Below, piece by piece: positions 16,428-25,158 of a stretch of 40,177 nucleotides of DNA (its first letter is position 1; each line of letters starts with the position of its first letter). The notes under the pieces were generated by a model. It was given only the letters and a program-made list of their open reading frames with translations, was not told the DNA's origin and searched no databases. This stretch comes from Anaerostipes sp. (GTDB taxonomy: Bacteria; Bacillota; Clostridia; Lachnospirales; Lachnospiraceae). The position numbers and the translations under genes are program-made. The DNA is taken from NCBI GenBank assembly GCA_028704435.1, contig JAQWFL010000025.1:1-40177 (forward strand), written 5' to 3'.

Positions 16428-17399
16428 ATGAATTATAGTATTGTAAAACCAATTTTAATTGCATTTTTTGTGGGACTTTTACTTAGTCCTATGATGATTA
16501 GATATTTGCAGAAACTTAAATTTGGTCAGTTTATTAGAGGAGAGGGACCAGAATCCCATTTAAAAAAATCAGGGACACCGACTATGGGTGGTTTGATTAT
16601 TTTATTATCCCTTATTGTTGCATCAGCATTTTATGTAAAAGACTATCCTAATATTATTCCAATTATGTTTGTAACATTAGGATTTGGATTTATTGGATTT
16701 GTGGATGATTATATTAAGGTTGTAATGAAACGTAATTTAGGGTTGCGTGCTTGGCAGAAGATGCTTGGTCAGATTATTGTTACAGGAGTATTTGTTTACT
16801 ACTTAATTAATTATACAGAGGTTGGAACTACAATGTTAATTCCTTTTTCTGGAGGAAGATATCTAAACTTAGGAGTATTATTTATTCCAGCAATTTTTGT
16901 TATCCTTCTTGGAACTGTCAATGGTTCTAACTTTACAGATGGATTGGATGGATTGGCATCTAGCGTTACAGTATTAATTGCAGTGTTTTTTACAGTGGTT
17001 GCCATTGGTATGCAAGTAAATGGAAATGACCCTGGAATTTGGCCGATTACATGTGCTACTGTTGGGGCGCTTCTAGCCTTTTTAGTATTCAATGTGTATC
17101 CAGCACGTGTGTTTATGGGAGACACAGGCTCTCTTGCACTAGGCGGATTTGTTGCCTCAACAGCAGTTATGCTTAAGATGCCATTATTTATACCAATTGT
17201 TGCCTTCATTTATTTGCTGGAGGTTGTTTCTGTTATGTTACAAGTTGTATATTTTAAGGTGACAGGCGGAAAACGACTATTTAAAATGGCTCCGATCCAC
17301 CACCATTTTGAATTGTCAGGATGGCCGGAGACGAAGGTAGTTGCTATTTTTGCAATTGTGACTGCGATTTTATGTTTAATTGGTTTATTGGCGATTTAA
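16428..17399 (+). CDS. mraY: Phospho-MurNAc-pentapeptide transferase MraY
   Basis: Integral membrane enzyme that transfers phospho-MurNAc-pentapeptide to undecaprenyl phosphate to make lipid I. The 323 residues contain about ten membrane segments. Family motifs are the substrate-binding HLKKSGTPTMGGL near residue 45, FVDDYIKV, the metal and catalytic NFTDGLDGL (from residue 168, Asp171 and Asp174), FMGDTGSLALGG, and the His-rich PIHHHFEL near the C-terminus. GAGGTGA lies ahead of the ATG. The 53-nt gap after the second PBP gene shows no terminator. murE and murF, which often sit just upstream, are missing. Confidence 0.98.
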   Translation: MNYSIVKPILIAFFVGLLLSPMMIRYLQKLKFGQFIRGEGPESHLKKSGTPTMGGLIILLSLIVASAFYVKDYPNIIPIMFVTLGFGFIGFVDDYIKVVMKRNLGLRAWQKMLGQIIVTGVFVYYLINYTEVGTTMLIPFSGGRYLNLGVLFIPAIFVILLGTVNGSNFTDGLDGLASSVTVLIAVFFTVVAIGMQVNGNDPGIWPITCATVGALLAFLVFNVYPARVFMGDTGSLALGGFVASTAVMLKMPLFIPIVAFIYLLEVVSVMLQVVYFKVTGGKRLFKMAPIHHHFELSGWPETKVVAIFAIVTAILCLIGLLAI

Positions 17400-17412
17400 G
17401 AAGGAGATTGAG

Positions 17413-18765
17413 ATGAAGAATAAGAATGTACTTGTAGCAGGAGCAGGAAAAAGTGGAGTGGGAGCAGCAAAACTTTTATTAGCAGCAGGAAGCAGTGTGG
17501 CAATATACGATGGAAATGAACAGCTGAATCAAGATGATTTATTTCAAAAAATTGGAAAGAAAATTCCAGTAGTATTAGGAGATGTTTCAAGGGATATTGC
17601 AAAAGATTATGATTTTCTTGTGTTAAGTCCTGGGATTTCAGTAAATGCACCAATTGCAAAGGCATTTTCAAACCATGGAAAAGAAGTGTGGAGTGAAATT
17701 GAACTTGCATATCATGTATCAAAAGGGCAGATTGCAGCTATTACCGGAACCAATGGGAAGACAACGACTACAGCCCTTGTAGGTGAGATTATGAAATGCC
17801 ATTATAATTCTGTATTTGTTGTAGGTAATATTGGAACACCATATACAAGTATTGCACTTGATACAAAAGAAGACAGCGTTATTGTTGCTGAAATCAGTAG
17901 CTTTCAATTAGAAACCATACATAATTTTTGCCCAAAGGTGTCTGCAGTTCTTAATATTACACCAGACCACTTAGATCGTCATGGAAGTGTGGAAGTATAT
18001 GCCAAGACAAAAGAGAGCATTGGAATGAATCAGAATAAACATCAGGTTATGATTTTGAATTATGAAGATGAAACAACAAAAAAGATGGCAGAAAGATCTA
18101 ATGCAAAGGTAGTATTTTTCAGTGTTCATAATCAAATTAAAGAAGGAATTGTATTTGATCAAAATATATTTTATATTATTGAGAAAGGTATAAAGACAGA
18201 AGTATGTAAGTTAGAAGATATTCATCTTTTAGGAGAACATAATTATGAAAATATCCTTGCTGCAATTGGTATTTCATATTATATGGGAGTTCCTGTTGCG
18301 GCAATCAAAGAAGGAATTGAAAGTTTTAAAGGAGTGGAACACCGTATTGAATATGTGGATACAGTAGATGGGGTTGCATACTATAATGATTCCAAAGGGA
18401 CTAATCCAGACGCAGCCATTAAGGGAATTGGGGCAATGAATCGCCCAACATATTTAATTGGTGGGGGATATGACAAAAAGTCAACTTATGACGAATGGAT
18501 TGATGCTTTTGATGGAAAGGTGAAAAAGTTACTTTTATTAGGTGCCACGGCTCCTAAAATTGGAGAAACAGCTATTGCACATGGATTTACAGATATTGTT
18601 TATGTAGACTCCTTAGAGGAAGCAGTTATGATGGCTGCAAAGGAAGCAAAAGATGGAGATGCAGTTCTGCTTTCACCTGCATGTGCCAGTTGGGGAATGT
18701 TCCCCAATTATGAAGTACGAGGAGACATGTTCAAAGATTGCGTGAAAAAATTAAAGGAGCGATAG
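17413..18765 (+). CDS. murD: UDP-MurNAc-L-alanine:D-glutamate ligase MurD
   Basis: Cytoplasmic ATP-dependent ligase that adds D-glutamate to UDP-MurNAc-L-Ala. The 450 residues match the family. An N-terminal UDP-binding Rossmann fold opens with VLVAGAGKSGVGAAKLL, and the central ATPase domain has GTNGKTTTT from residue 112. Other motifs are NITPDHLDRH, HNYENILAAIG, EHRIEYV, YYNDSKGTNPDA and LLSPACASWGMF. The start is the ATG at 17413 after AAGGAG; an upstream in-frame GTG at 17380 would overlap mraY and lacks its own ribosome binding site. ftsW follows after 3 nt. Confidence 0.97.
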   Translation: MKNKNVLVAGAGKSGVGAAKLLLAAGSSVAIYDGNEQLNQDDLFQKIGKKIPVVLGDVSRDIAKDYDFLVLSPGISVNAPIAKAFSNHGKEVWSEIELAYHVSKGQIAAITGTNGKTTTTALVGEIMKCHYNSVFVVGNIGTPYTSIALDTKEDSVIVAEISSFQLETIHNFCPKVSAVLNITPDHLDRHGSVEVYAKTKESIGMNQNKHQVMILNYEDETTKKMAERSNAKVVFFSVHNQIKEGIVFDQNIFYIIEKGIKTEVCKLEDIHLLGEHNYENILAAIGISYYMGVPVAAIKEGIESFKGVEHRIEYVDTVDGVAYYNDSKGTNPDAAIKGIGAMNRPTYLIGGGYDKKSTYDEWIDAFDGKVKKLLLLGATAPKIGETAIAHGFTDIVYVDSLEEAVMMAAKEAKDGDAVLLSPACASWGMFPNYEVRGDMFKDCVKKLKER

Positions 18766-18768
18766 AAT

Positions 18769-19890
18769 TTGAAAAACCCAGTAAAAGAAAAGTACATGAA
18801 AAGAGACTTTTTTGACTATTCATTCCTGTTTTTGGTCTTGTTTTTAGTTGGATTTGGGCTTGTCATGATTTTTAGTACAAGTTCATACAAAAGTATGTTG
18901 ACTTATGGTAATCCATATCATTGGTTAGTGAGACAAGGGATGATAGCTGTGGCAGCAGGTATTGTAATGCTTGTAATTGGTATCAAATTCGACTATCGTG
19001 TTTTGAATCAAAAGGGCATTGCTCAAATTGCAGATTATGGTACTTTGATATTTCTTGTTTCAGTATTAATTTTAGGAAGTGCAAAAAATGGATCCGTGCG
19101 TTGGATTAGTATAGCAGGAATTCAGATTCAGCCTTCGGAATTTGCCAAGATTGGTTTGGTTATCTTTCTCGCTTATACATTGTCTCATAATGTAAAGAGA
19201 ATGAAGGACTGGAAATATTATATTGGATACGTTCTCTGCTTTCGCTGTGGACCAATTATTTTACTGGTTGCTTTTCAGAATCTAAGTACAGCCTTGGTTT
19301 TGGCGGCCATCTCTGGAGTCATGATTTTTGTAGTCAGCCCTAAAAGTAAGGTGTTACTTTCGTGTGCTGGTGCAGGGATTGTAGCGATTGTGATGTATCT
19401 TGCATTTAATAGTGGATATAGAAATGAGCGTATTGCAATTTGGATGCATCCAGAAACCCATCAAAAAGGGCTACAGACCACGCAGGCATTGTATGCCATT
19501 GGTTCAGGTGGTATTTTTGGAAAAGGACTTGGGCAGAGCCTTCAAAAAATGGGGTTTGTGCCAGAGTCTCATAATGATATGATATTTTCGATTATCTGTG
19601 AAGAGTTAGGACTTGTAGGAGCCTTTTGCTTGATTTTATTGTTTATGGCATTGATTTGGAGAATGCTTTTAATTGCAATGAATGCAAAAGATCTATTTGG
19701 TAGTCTACTAGTTGTAGGATTTATGACCCATATAGGTGTTCAAGTTTTTATTAATATGGCAGTTGTTACAAATACAATTCCCCCAACTGGAATACCGCTT
19801 CCGTTTATTAGTTATGGTGGATCGTCTATTTTTGTTGTATTGCTGGAGATGGGACTGACATTGGCAGTTTCAAGAAAAATTAGGATGTGA
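18769..19890 (+). CDS. ftsW: FtsW/SpoVE-type SEDS peptidoglycan polymerase
   Basis: Membrane glycosyltransferase that polymerises lipid II and works with a class B PBP. The 373 residues contain about ten membrane segments. Family motifs are FGLVMIFSTSS in the first span, PSEFAKIGLVIF, the large extracytoplasmic loop with the conserved PESHNDMIF (the Asp matches the catalytic acid of FtsW and RodA), and NTIPPTGIPLPFISYGGSS. The start is TTG, 9 nt after AAAGGAG and only 3 nt beyond the murD stop. Its place in the dcw cluster fits FtsW or SpoVE, which cannot be told apart from sequence alone. murG, the usual next gene, is absent. Confidence 0.93.
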   Translation: MKNPVKEKYMKRDFFDYSFLFLVLFLVGFGLVMIFSTSSYKSMLTYGNPYHWLVRQGMIAVAAGIVMLVIGIKFDYRVLNQKGIAQIADYGTLIFLVSVLILGSAKNGSVRWISIAGIQIQPSEFAKIGLVIFLAYTLSHNVKRMKDWKYYIGYVLCFRCGPIILLVAFQNLSTALVLAAISGVMIFVVSPKSKVLLSCAGAGIVAIVMYLAFNSGYRNERIAIWMHPETHQKGLQTTQALYAIGSGGIFGKGLGQSLQKMGFVPESHNDMIFSIICEELGLVGAFCLILLFMALIWRMLLIAMNAKDLFGSLLVVGFMTHIGVQVFINMAVVTNTIPPTGIPLPFISYGGSSIFVVLLEMGLTLAVSRKIRM

Positions 19891-19895
19891 TAGAC

Positions 19896-20663
19896 ATGAA
19901 GAATGAGGAAAAAATCGTTCAATTTAAGGACGCAAAGAATCCTAAAAGAAAAATAAATAAAGTGAAAATAATTCTTGGATTTATGGGTGTTATTATTGTG
20001 GCATTTATTATTTTAGGGGTGTTGTTCCAAACAAAAGAGATTAAAATTACTGGAAACACATATTATACATCTCAGGAATGCAAGGTTTCTATTTCACAGA
20101 GTCCGTTTTCCAAAAATACAATTGTGTTTTATTTGCAAAATCGATTTTTTTCTAAGAAATCATTGCCGTTCATAAGAAAATTAGAAGTTTCTCTTGGAAA
20201 TCCAGGATATATGACTATTTCGGTGAAAGAAAAAATGAGAGCAGGGTGTATTGCATACAATGGAAAATATATCTATTTTGACAGGGAAGGATACGCATTG
20301 GAATCCAGCACGACTCGTTATCCAGATGTTCCGTTGGTGACAGGTCTTGATTATAAGAAAATTGTTATGAATCAAAAGTTACCAGAAAAGGATAAAATGA
20401 TTTTTGATGAGATATTAAGAGTGACCATTGCAATTGATAAATATAACGTAGCTATTAATCAGATTCATTTTGATGACAAGAAGCATATGTATTTGATTCA
20501 GAAGAACTTAACTATTGATTTATATAATGATAGTGATTTAGAGGCTAAGATATCTGAATTAGCAGGTGCTCTTCCCTCATTAGCTGGAAAGAAGGGAACA
20601 TTATCATTGAAATTTTACTCAAAAGAGAATCCTATGATGATTTTCAAACAAAAAAAGAGTTGA
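19896..20663 (+). CDS. divIB: Cell-division protein DivIB/FtsQ
   Basis: A 255-residue bitopic membrane protein of the divisome, forming the subcomplex with FtsL and DivIC that regulates FtsW-PBP. A basic cytoplasmic tail of about 25 residues is followed by one span (about 28-48, IILGFMGVIIVAFIILGVLF). The extracytoplasmic part starts with a POTRA domain (KEIKITGNTYYTSQE) and ends in a beta domain (LPSLAGKKGTLSLKFYS). The start is the ATG at 19896 after AGGATGTGA; a GTG at 19887 would overlap both the ftsW stop and that ribosome binding site. It lies 5 nt beyond ftsW, so the two are coupled. The ftsZ promoter begins inside its last codons. Confidence 0.9.
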   Translation: MKNEEKIVQFKDAKNPKRKINKVKIILGFMGVIIVAFIILGVLFQTKEIKITGNTYYTSQECKVSISQSPFSKNTIVFYLQNRFFSKKSLPFIRKLEVSLGNPGYMTISVKEKMRAGCIAYNGKYIYFDREGYALESSTTRYPDVPLVTGLDYKKIVMNQKLPEKDKMIFDEILRVTIAIDKYNVAINQIHFDDKKHMYLIQKNLTIDLYNDSDLEAKISELAGALPSLAGKKGTLSLKFYSKENPMMIFKQKKS

Positions 20664-20688
20664 TATATTAATGTAAAAACTGTATTAT
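20660..20688 (+). promoter_or_regulatory. SigA-type promoter of ftsZ
   Basis: TTGATA at 20660-20665 and TATTAT at 20683-20688 with a 17-bp spacer. It overlaps the end of divIB and gives ftsZ its own promoter with a leader of about 53 nt. Confidence 0.65.
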
Positions 20689-20747
20689 ATAAATAGTATA
20701 TATAAAGAGAAAATACAGAACTCAGGGAAATATTAAGGAGGCATATC

Positions 20748-21890
20748 GTGGTTGAAATTATACCTAATATAGAAAATACACAGGCTAGAATTTTAGTTAT
20801 TGGTGTTGGTGGTGCAGGAAATAATGCAGTGAATCGTATGGTTGATGAAAGCGTACAAGGTGTTGAACTTGTTGGTGTGAATACAGATAGACAAGCTCTA
20901 TCATTATGTAAGTCGGCAACAAAGATTCAGATTGGTGAAAAATTAACAAAGGGATTAGGAGCTGGAGCAAAACCTGAAGTAGGGGAAGCGGCAGTAGAAG
21001 AGAATCGTGAAGAAATTACAGAATTAGTTCAAGGTTCTGATATGGTATTTATCACTTGTGGTATGGGTGGTGGAACTGGAACAGGAGCTGCACCAGTGAT
21101 TGCAGAGATTTCTAAGAATTTAGGAATTCTTACAGTTGGTGTTGTGACAAAGCCTTTTTCTTTCGAGGGAACTCCTAGAATGAAGAATGCTATTTCAGGG
21201 ATTAGTCGATTAAAAGAACAAGTAGATACAATGATTGTAATTCCTAATGATAAACTTTTGCAGATTTGTGAAAAGAGAACTACAATTCCGGATGCTCTTA
21301 AGAAAGCAGATGAAGTGCTTCAACAAGGAGTTCAGGGAATTACAGATATGATTTATAATCCAGGATTAATCAATGTGGATTTTGCTGATATCCAAACTGT
21401 TATGAGAGATAAGGGAATCGCGCACATTGGTATGGGCGTTGCAGATGAGGAACTAGATGCAATTAAGTCAGCTATGGAAAGTCCATTATTAGAAACTACA
21501 GTCAGTGGTGCATCTGATATTATTATTAACTTTGCGGGAGCAGTTGGTATGTTAGAAGCACAGCAAGCAGTGGATTATTTAAAAGATTACGCAGGAGATG
21601 AAGTGAATGTTATCTTTGGTACTGTGAATGCAGAACTAGGGGATTCTATTAGTGCGACAATTATCGCAACAGGTATCACAGAAGAGGGTCAAGGCAGAAC
21701 GAAAAGAACTGCACCTGTATACGAAAGAACAACAGAAAAAGAGAGCGGACCAGCTTTTTCAGGACAACCTCTTTTTCAACGTTCAACAAATAGTGAGACA
21801 GAATCTAAAACATCTTCATACGATGATGTTGAAGATTCAGATTCAAAGATTGTAATTCCAGAATTTTTGCTTAAGAGCAGAAGAAAATAA
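20748..21890 (+). CDS. ftsZ: Cell-division GTPase FtsZ
   Basis: Tubulin-like GTPase that forms the Z ring at midcell. The 380 residues match the family. The GTP-binding domain begins with [18 protein letters not shown], contains the tubulin signature [12 protein letters not shown] near residue 105, and has the [11 protein letters not shown] catalytic-loop region near 205. A short variable linker leads to the conserved C-terminal peptide [14 protein letters not shown], the tether for partners such as SepF. The start is GTG after AAGGAGG. ftsA is not adjacent. It is followed by a strong terminator, which ends the vegetative part of the cluster. Confidence 0.98.
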   Translation: MVEIIPNIENTQARILVIGVGGAGNNAVNRMVDESVQGVELVGVNTDRQALSLCKSATKIQIGEKLTKGLGAGAKPEVGEAAVEENREEITELVQGSDMVFITCGMGGGTGTGAAPVIAEISKNLGILTVGVVTKPFSFEGTPRMKNAISGISRLKEQVDTMIVIPNDKLLQICEKRTTIPDALKKADEVLQQGVQGITDMIYNPGLINVDFADIQTVMRDKGIAHIGMGVADEELDAIKSAMESPLLETTVSGASDIIINFAGAVGMLEAQQAVDYLKDYAGDEVNVIFGTVNAELGDSISATIIATGITEEGQGRTKRTAPVYERTTEKESGPAFSGQPLFQRSTNSETESKTSSYDDVEDSDSKIVIPEFLLKSRRK

Positions 21891-21907
21891 TTACATAAAT
21901 AAAATTT

Positions 21908-21941
21908 AAAGCCAATTCTCAATGGAGAATTGGCTTTTTTT
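21908..21941 (+). terminator. Rho-independent terminator of ftsZ
   Basis: Thirteen-base-pair stem (AAAGCCAATTCTC at 21908-21920, mirrored from 21925), 4-nt loop and a T run, 17 nt after the ftsZ stop. Confidence 0.93.
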
Positions 21942-21970
21942 GTCGTTTTTTTAGAGCTTCATCCTCTTTA

Positions 21971-22005
21971 TTTTGACAAAGTCCGAAGGTGTTATTTCTT
22001 ATAAT
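21971..22005 (+). promoter_or_regulatory. Candidate Spo0A-activated, wide-spaced promoter of spoIIGA-sigE
   Basis: TTGACA (21973-21978) and TATAAT (22000-22005) are both perfect but separated by 21 bp, as in the spoIIE/spoIIG class of SigA promoters, which need Spo0A~P. The -35 overlaps TTTGACAAA, the reverse complement of a 0A-type box (TTTGTCRAA). A weaker TTTGTCG lies upstream at 21939-21945. The predicted start falls at or near the first in-frame ATG (22012), an unresolved conflict with the gene start. Confidence 0.5.
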
Positions 22006-22011
22006 GAGGCT

Positions 22012-22821
22012 ATGTTTTTTATCATTGTATTTATAAGACAGTGGATGATAACAGGAGGATTGTTGTATGTGTTTTCTCTGATTATGAAACGTAAGATAAC
22101 AAGGGGAACGGTTTTTTTATGGGCTGGAGCAGGTAGTATGCTAGACATTGTGATGTTGCTCATTCCCTGGCGGGGGATATCCTTTATTACGTTAATCTTC
22201 CAAATATATTTTGTGGTACGAAAAGTATTTAAAGTCAAAGGAACTCAAAGTGTATATTATATGATTTATTTTGTTTTTCTTACCTTGTTTTATGGGGGTA
22301 TCTGTTCTTTTTTGAAGAATCAATGGCAAATACCACAACTGGAGTTGTTATTGATTGTAGGGGGTATTTGTTTATGTTTGTCGTATCAATGTTTTTGGGA
22401 AAGAATACAAGGGCAAAAGGATGGCAGATATGAAGTTTCTTTTGAACTTGAAGGAAAGCAAATTGACGTAATCGCTTTTTTGGATACAGGAAATCAGCTA
22501 TATGACCCCATAGGAAAATTGCCAGTGAGTGTCATAGAAGAGAAGGTTATTACAGATTCTTTTGGAGAAACGTTCACGAAGATGGTAGAAAAACATAGGA
22601 TAAATGGGATAAGAATGATTCCTTATCATTGTGTTGGAACTGAAAATGGAATGATGATGGGAATTCTTGTACATGAAATAAGGATAAAGAAAAAGAATCA
22701 AGCTTGGAATGTAACAGAGGGAGTAATAGGTTTAAGTCATAATAAATTGGCTGAGAGTGGACTTTATGAAATGCTGTTACATCCAGACTTCATAAAAAAT
22801 CAGGAGGGAACATCGTGTTAA
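22012..22821 (+). CDS. spoIIGA: Sporulation sigma-E factor processing peptidase SpoIIGA
   Basis: Membrane-bound aspartic protease that removes the pro-sequence of SigE after a signal from the forespore. It has five or so membrane segments in the first half and a cytoplasmic protease domain with the catalytic DTGN in [14 protein letters not shown], followed by LPVSVIEE and, near the C-terminus, [10 protein letters not shown]. Its place just before sigE is diagnostic. The start is uncertain: an in-frame TTG at 21973 coincides with the putative -35 box and has no ribosome binding site. The first ATG (22012) has only GAGG 2 nt upstream. Starting later, after AGGAGG at 22053-22058, would lose the first membrane span. 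The stop overlaps the sigE start by 7 nt. Confidence 0.88.
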   Translation: MFFIIVFIRQWMITGGLLYVFSLIMKRKITRGTVFLWAGAGSMLDIVMLLIPWRGISFITLIFQIYFVVRKVFKVKGTQSVYYMIYFVFLTLFYGGICSFLKNQWQIPQLELLLIVGGICLCLSYQCFWERIQGQKDGRYEVSFELEGKQIDVIAFLDTGNQLYDPIGKLPVSVIEEKVITDSFGETFTKMVEKHRINGIRMIPYHCVGTENGMMMGILVHEIRIKKKNQAWNVTEGVIGLSHNKLAESGLYEMLLHPDFIKNQEGTSC

Positions 22822-23525
22822 AGATATGTACAAAAACAAGAAGATTTTTTAAAGCAGGTAGAGAAATTCATTATATTGGAGGGGCAGAAATTCTACCAGC
22901 ACCCCTAGAGGCGAAAGACGAGGAGAGAATGATTCATATGCTGGGTACAGTGAATGAGCCAGAAGCCAGAGCAAAATTGATTGAGAGAAATCTTCGGTTG
23001 GTTGTATACATAGCAAAAAAATTTGATAATACAGGAATTGGTGTGGAAGATTTGATTTCTATTGGAACTATTGGTCTAATCAAAGCAATTAATACATTTA
23101 ATCCAGCAAAGAAAATAAAACTGGCTACCTATGCATCTCGTTGTATTGAAAATGAAATTTTAATGTATTTAAGGAGAAATAATAAGACTAGGATGGAAGT
23201 GTCCATTGATGAACCATTAAATGTGGACTGGGATGGAAACGAATTGCTCCTTTCTGATATTCTTGGAACAGATGAAGATATAATTTATCGAGACTTAGAG
23301 CATGAAGTGGATAAGAACCTATTGTTAAAAGCAATGAAAATTCTATCAGAACGTGAGAAAAAGATTATTGAACTTCGGTTTGGAATTAACCAAAAAAATG
23401 GAGAAGAAATGACACAAAAGGAAGTTGCAAGCCAAATGGGAATTTCACAGTCTTATATTTCTAGACTGGAAAAGAAAATTATTAAAAGATTAAAAAAAGA
23501 AATGCATCGTATGGAATGTATGTAA
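22815..23525 (+). CDS. sigE: RNA polymerase sporulation sigma factor SigE (pro-SigE)
   Basis: Early mother-cell sigma factor of endosporulation, made as an inactive precursor. The 236 residues have region 2 ([54 protein letters not shown]) almost identical to Bacillus SigE, and a region 4 helix-turn-helix ([20 protein letters not shown]). The cleavage-site neighbourhood IHYIGGAE is recognisable. The pro-region before it is basic and about 8 residues shorter than in Bacillus subtilis. The start is GTG after AGGAGGG, overlapping the spoIIGA stop. sigG, which follows sigE in Bacillus, is not present here. Confidence 0.97.
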   Translation: MLKICTKTRRFFKAGREIHYIGGAEILPAPLEAKDEERMIHMLGTVNEPEARAKLIERNLRLVVYIAKKFDNTGIGVEDLISIGTIGLIKAINTFNPAKKIKLATYASRCIENEILMYLRRNNKTRMEVSIDEPLNVDWDGNELLLSDILGTDEDIIYRDLEHEVDKNLLLKAMKILSEREKKIIELRFGINQKNGEEMTQKEVASQMGISQSYISRLEKKIIKRLKKEMHRMECM

Positions 23526-23580
23526 TATTTACAAATTTTTTATAGCTTAAGAAAAAGTTAATATACGCTTTTAATTGAAA

Positions 23581-23589
23581 TGATATAAT
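23581..23589 (+). promoter_or_regulatory. Extended -10 promoter of the GH25 gene
   Basis: TGATATAAT, a perfect extended -10, lies about 55 nt before the ATG. No good -35 is seen 17 bp upstream. The rest of the 118-nt gap after sigE shows no hairpin with a T run. Confidence 0.5.
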
Positions 23590-23643
23590 GAAATAAGAAT
23601 TACTCCAAGAGCTTTTGGTTTCATTTAGAAGAAAGGATGAAAT

Positions 23644-24978
23644 ATGAAGGAAAGGAATCTTTTAAATTATATTAGATTTATATTTTTAGCGGTAGGTTTG
23701 GGAAGCTTTTTTTCATTATCTAGTGTTTGGGGAAGTGAGAAATTAACACCTTCAAAGGCAGAACAAACAGATAATGCTAATAGTTGGAGATATAAAAATG
23801 GAGAAGTGCGAAAAGACACAACAAAGAAAAGTAAAGATGTAACATCAGTGGTAAAACCTGCAGATGCTACAGCACAAGGAATTGACGTTAGTAAGCATAA
23901 TGGTGTGATTCAATGGCAGTTAGCAAAAAACCAAGTTGATTTTGCCATCCTTCGTGCAGGGATTGGGATGGATTTGCTTGTTCAAGATGATCCTCAATGG
24001 GAAGCCAACGTTAAAGGATGCGAAGAAAATGGAATTCCTTATGGGGCTTATTTATATTCCTATGCAGATAATGTTGACAAAGCGAAAAGTGAAGCAAAGC
24101 ATATGATTCGTCTTCTAAAAGGAAAAAACTTATCTTATCCTGTTTATTATGACATAGAAGATGATTCTCTACAGAAGTTATCTAATGCAAAACTTGGAGA
24201 GATTGCAAGTGCATTTTTAACTACAATGGAGAATGCAGGATATAAGAATTTGGGAGTTTATGCAAACAAGTCGTGGTTTACAACAAAACTGACAGCCAGT
24301 GTGTTTTCCAAGTATCCAAGGTGCATAGCACAGTATAATACAACTTGTAATTATACAGGTAACTATAGAATGTGGCAGTATTCTGAAACTGGAGTTATTG
24401 ATGGGATTTCTGGAGCTGTCGATTTGAATTATAAAATCGGAAGTTGGAATCCGGCATTTTTAAATCCAAGTGTTTGGATGAATAAAACAGCAGTTACTTT
24501 GACAAATGGTAGTGGAATTACTTTAAGTGCTAAAGTAATAGGAAATAATAATTATGCAGCTAGATGGAAATCCTCAAATACATCAGTTGCAACAGTTAAT
24601 TCTGCGGGTGGAATAAAGACAAGAGGAACCGGAATTACAACGATTACAGTATCACTTACCAATGGCAGCAGCAGTAAATGTAACATAACTGTAAAACCAA
24701 AGATAAATAAGATAAAAAGCCTGAAAAAATCAGGAAGTAAATCAATTAAGGTAACATGGTCCAAAGTTTCTGGGGTATCAGGATACCAGATATATATGTC
24801 TACGAAGAAGAGTTCTGGATATAAGAAGATTAAAACGTTATCCTATAAAAAGTCCTTCCATACAAAAGGAAGTCTAAAGAAAAAGAAACGATATTATTTT
24901 AAAGTGAGATCCTATAAGAAATCAGGTTCTACAACAATTTATAGCAGTTTTTCCTCTGTAAAGTCATTAAAGCGATAA
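23644..24978 (+). CDS. Secreted GH25 lysozyme with Ig-like and FN3-like C-terminal domains
   Basis: A 444-residue exported muramidase. The signal peptide occupies about residues 1-31 (hydrophobic core FIFLAVGLGSFFSL, then SSVWGSE). A Lys/Thr-rich linker leads to the GH25 catalytic domain (about 77-266), with Asp81 in GIDVSKHNG and the Asp170 and Glu172 pair in YYDIED, the expected catalytic acids. These enzymes cut the MurNAc-GlcNAc bond of peptidoglycan. A BIG2-like Ig domain (about 276-351, with SSNTSVATVN and GTGITTITV) and an FN3-like domain (about 355-444, VTWSKVSGVSGYQIY) follow. Both are very rich in Lys and Ser and probably bind the wall. It could serve wall turnover, or sporulation given the neighbour sigE, but its promoter does not look SigE-type. 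Confidence 0.92.
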   Translation: MKERNLLNYIRFIFLAVGLGSFFSLSSVWGSEKLTPSKAEQTDNANSWRYKNGEVRKDTTKKSKDVTSVVKPADATAQGIDVSKHNGVIQWQLAKNQVDFAILRAGIGMDLLVQDDPQWEANVKGCEENGIPYGAYLYSYADNVDKAKSEAKHMIRLLKGKNLSYPVYYDIEDDSLQKLSNAKLGEIASAFLTTMENAGYKNLGVYANKSWFTTKLTASVFSKYPRCIAQYNTTCNYTGNYRMWQYSETGVIDGISGAVDLNYKIGSWNPAFLNPSVWMNKTAVTLTNGSGITLSAKVIGNNNYAARWKSSNTSVATVNSAGGIKTRGTGITTITVSLTNGSSSKCNITVKPKINKIKSLKKSGSKSIKVTWSKVSGVSGYQIYMSTKKSSGYKKIKTLSYKKSFHTKGSLKKKKRYYFKVRSYKKSGSTTIYSSFSSVKSLKR

Positions 24979-24985
24979 TGAAAGC

Positions 24986-25028
24986 AATGCCTGTGATGTT
25001 CTAAAAGCATCGTAGGCATTTTCTTTTG
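24986..25028 (+). terminator. Probable terminator of the GH25 gene
   Basis: Thirteen-base-pair stem (24986-24998 with 25008-25020) with two adjacent G-U pairs and a 9-nt loop, followed by TTCTTTTG. The remaining 130 nt up to sufC hold T-rich sequence and the suf promoter. Confidence 0.75.
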
Positions 25029-25076
25029 TTTTATACTATAAATAGTAAAGAAAAATGTATTTTCTTTCTTTTTTTG

Positions 25077-25105
25077 TTGTGCTTCTGTAAAGATATGATT
25101 ATAAT
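25077..25105 (+). promoter_or_regulatory. SigA-type promoter of sufCB
   Basis: A perfect TATAAT at 25100-25105 with a weak TTGTGC -35 at 25077-25082 and a 17-bp spacer. GGTAC occurs twice just downstream (25113-25117 and 25127-25131), possibly a regulator site. Confidence 0.5.
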
Positions 25106-25158
25106 AAAGAATGGTACCCAAAATAAGGTACACAACATATTAGTATGAGGAGGAAGAT

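Noticed and set aside
16811..17209. 132-codon minus-strand reading frame opposite mraY
   Set aside because: Antisense shadow of a conserved membrane protein gene, with no promoter or ribosome binding site.
21973..22011. TTG at 21973 as the spoIIGA start
   Set aside because: No ribosome binding site precedes it and it coincides with the TTGACA box; an ATG further in gives a normal SpoIIGA N-terminus.
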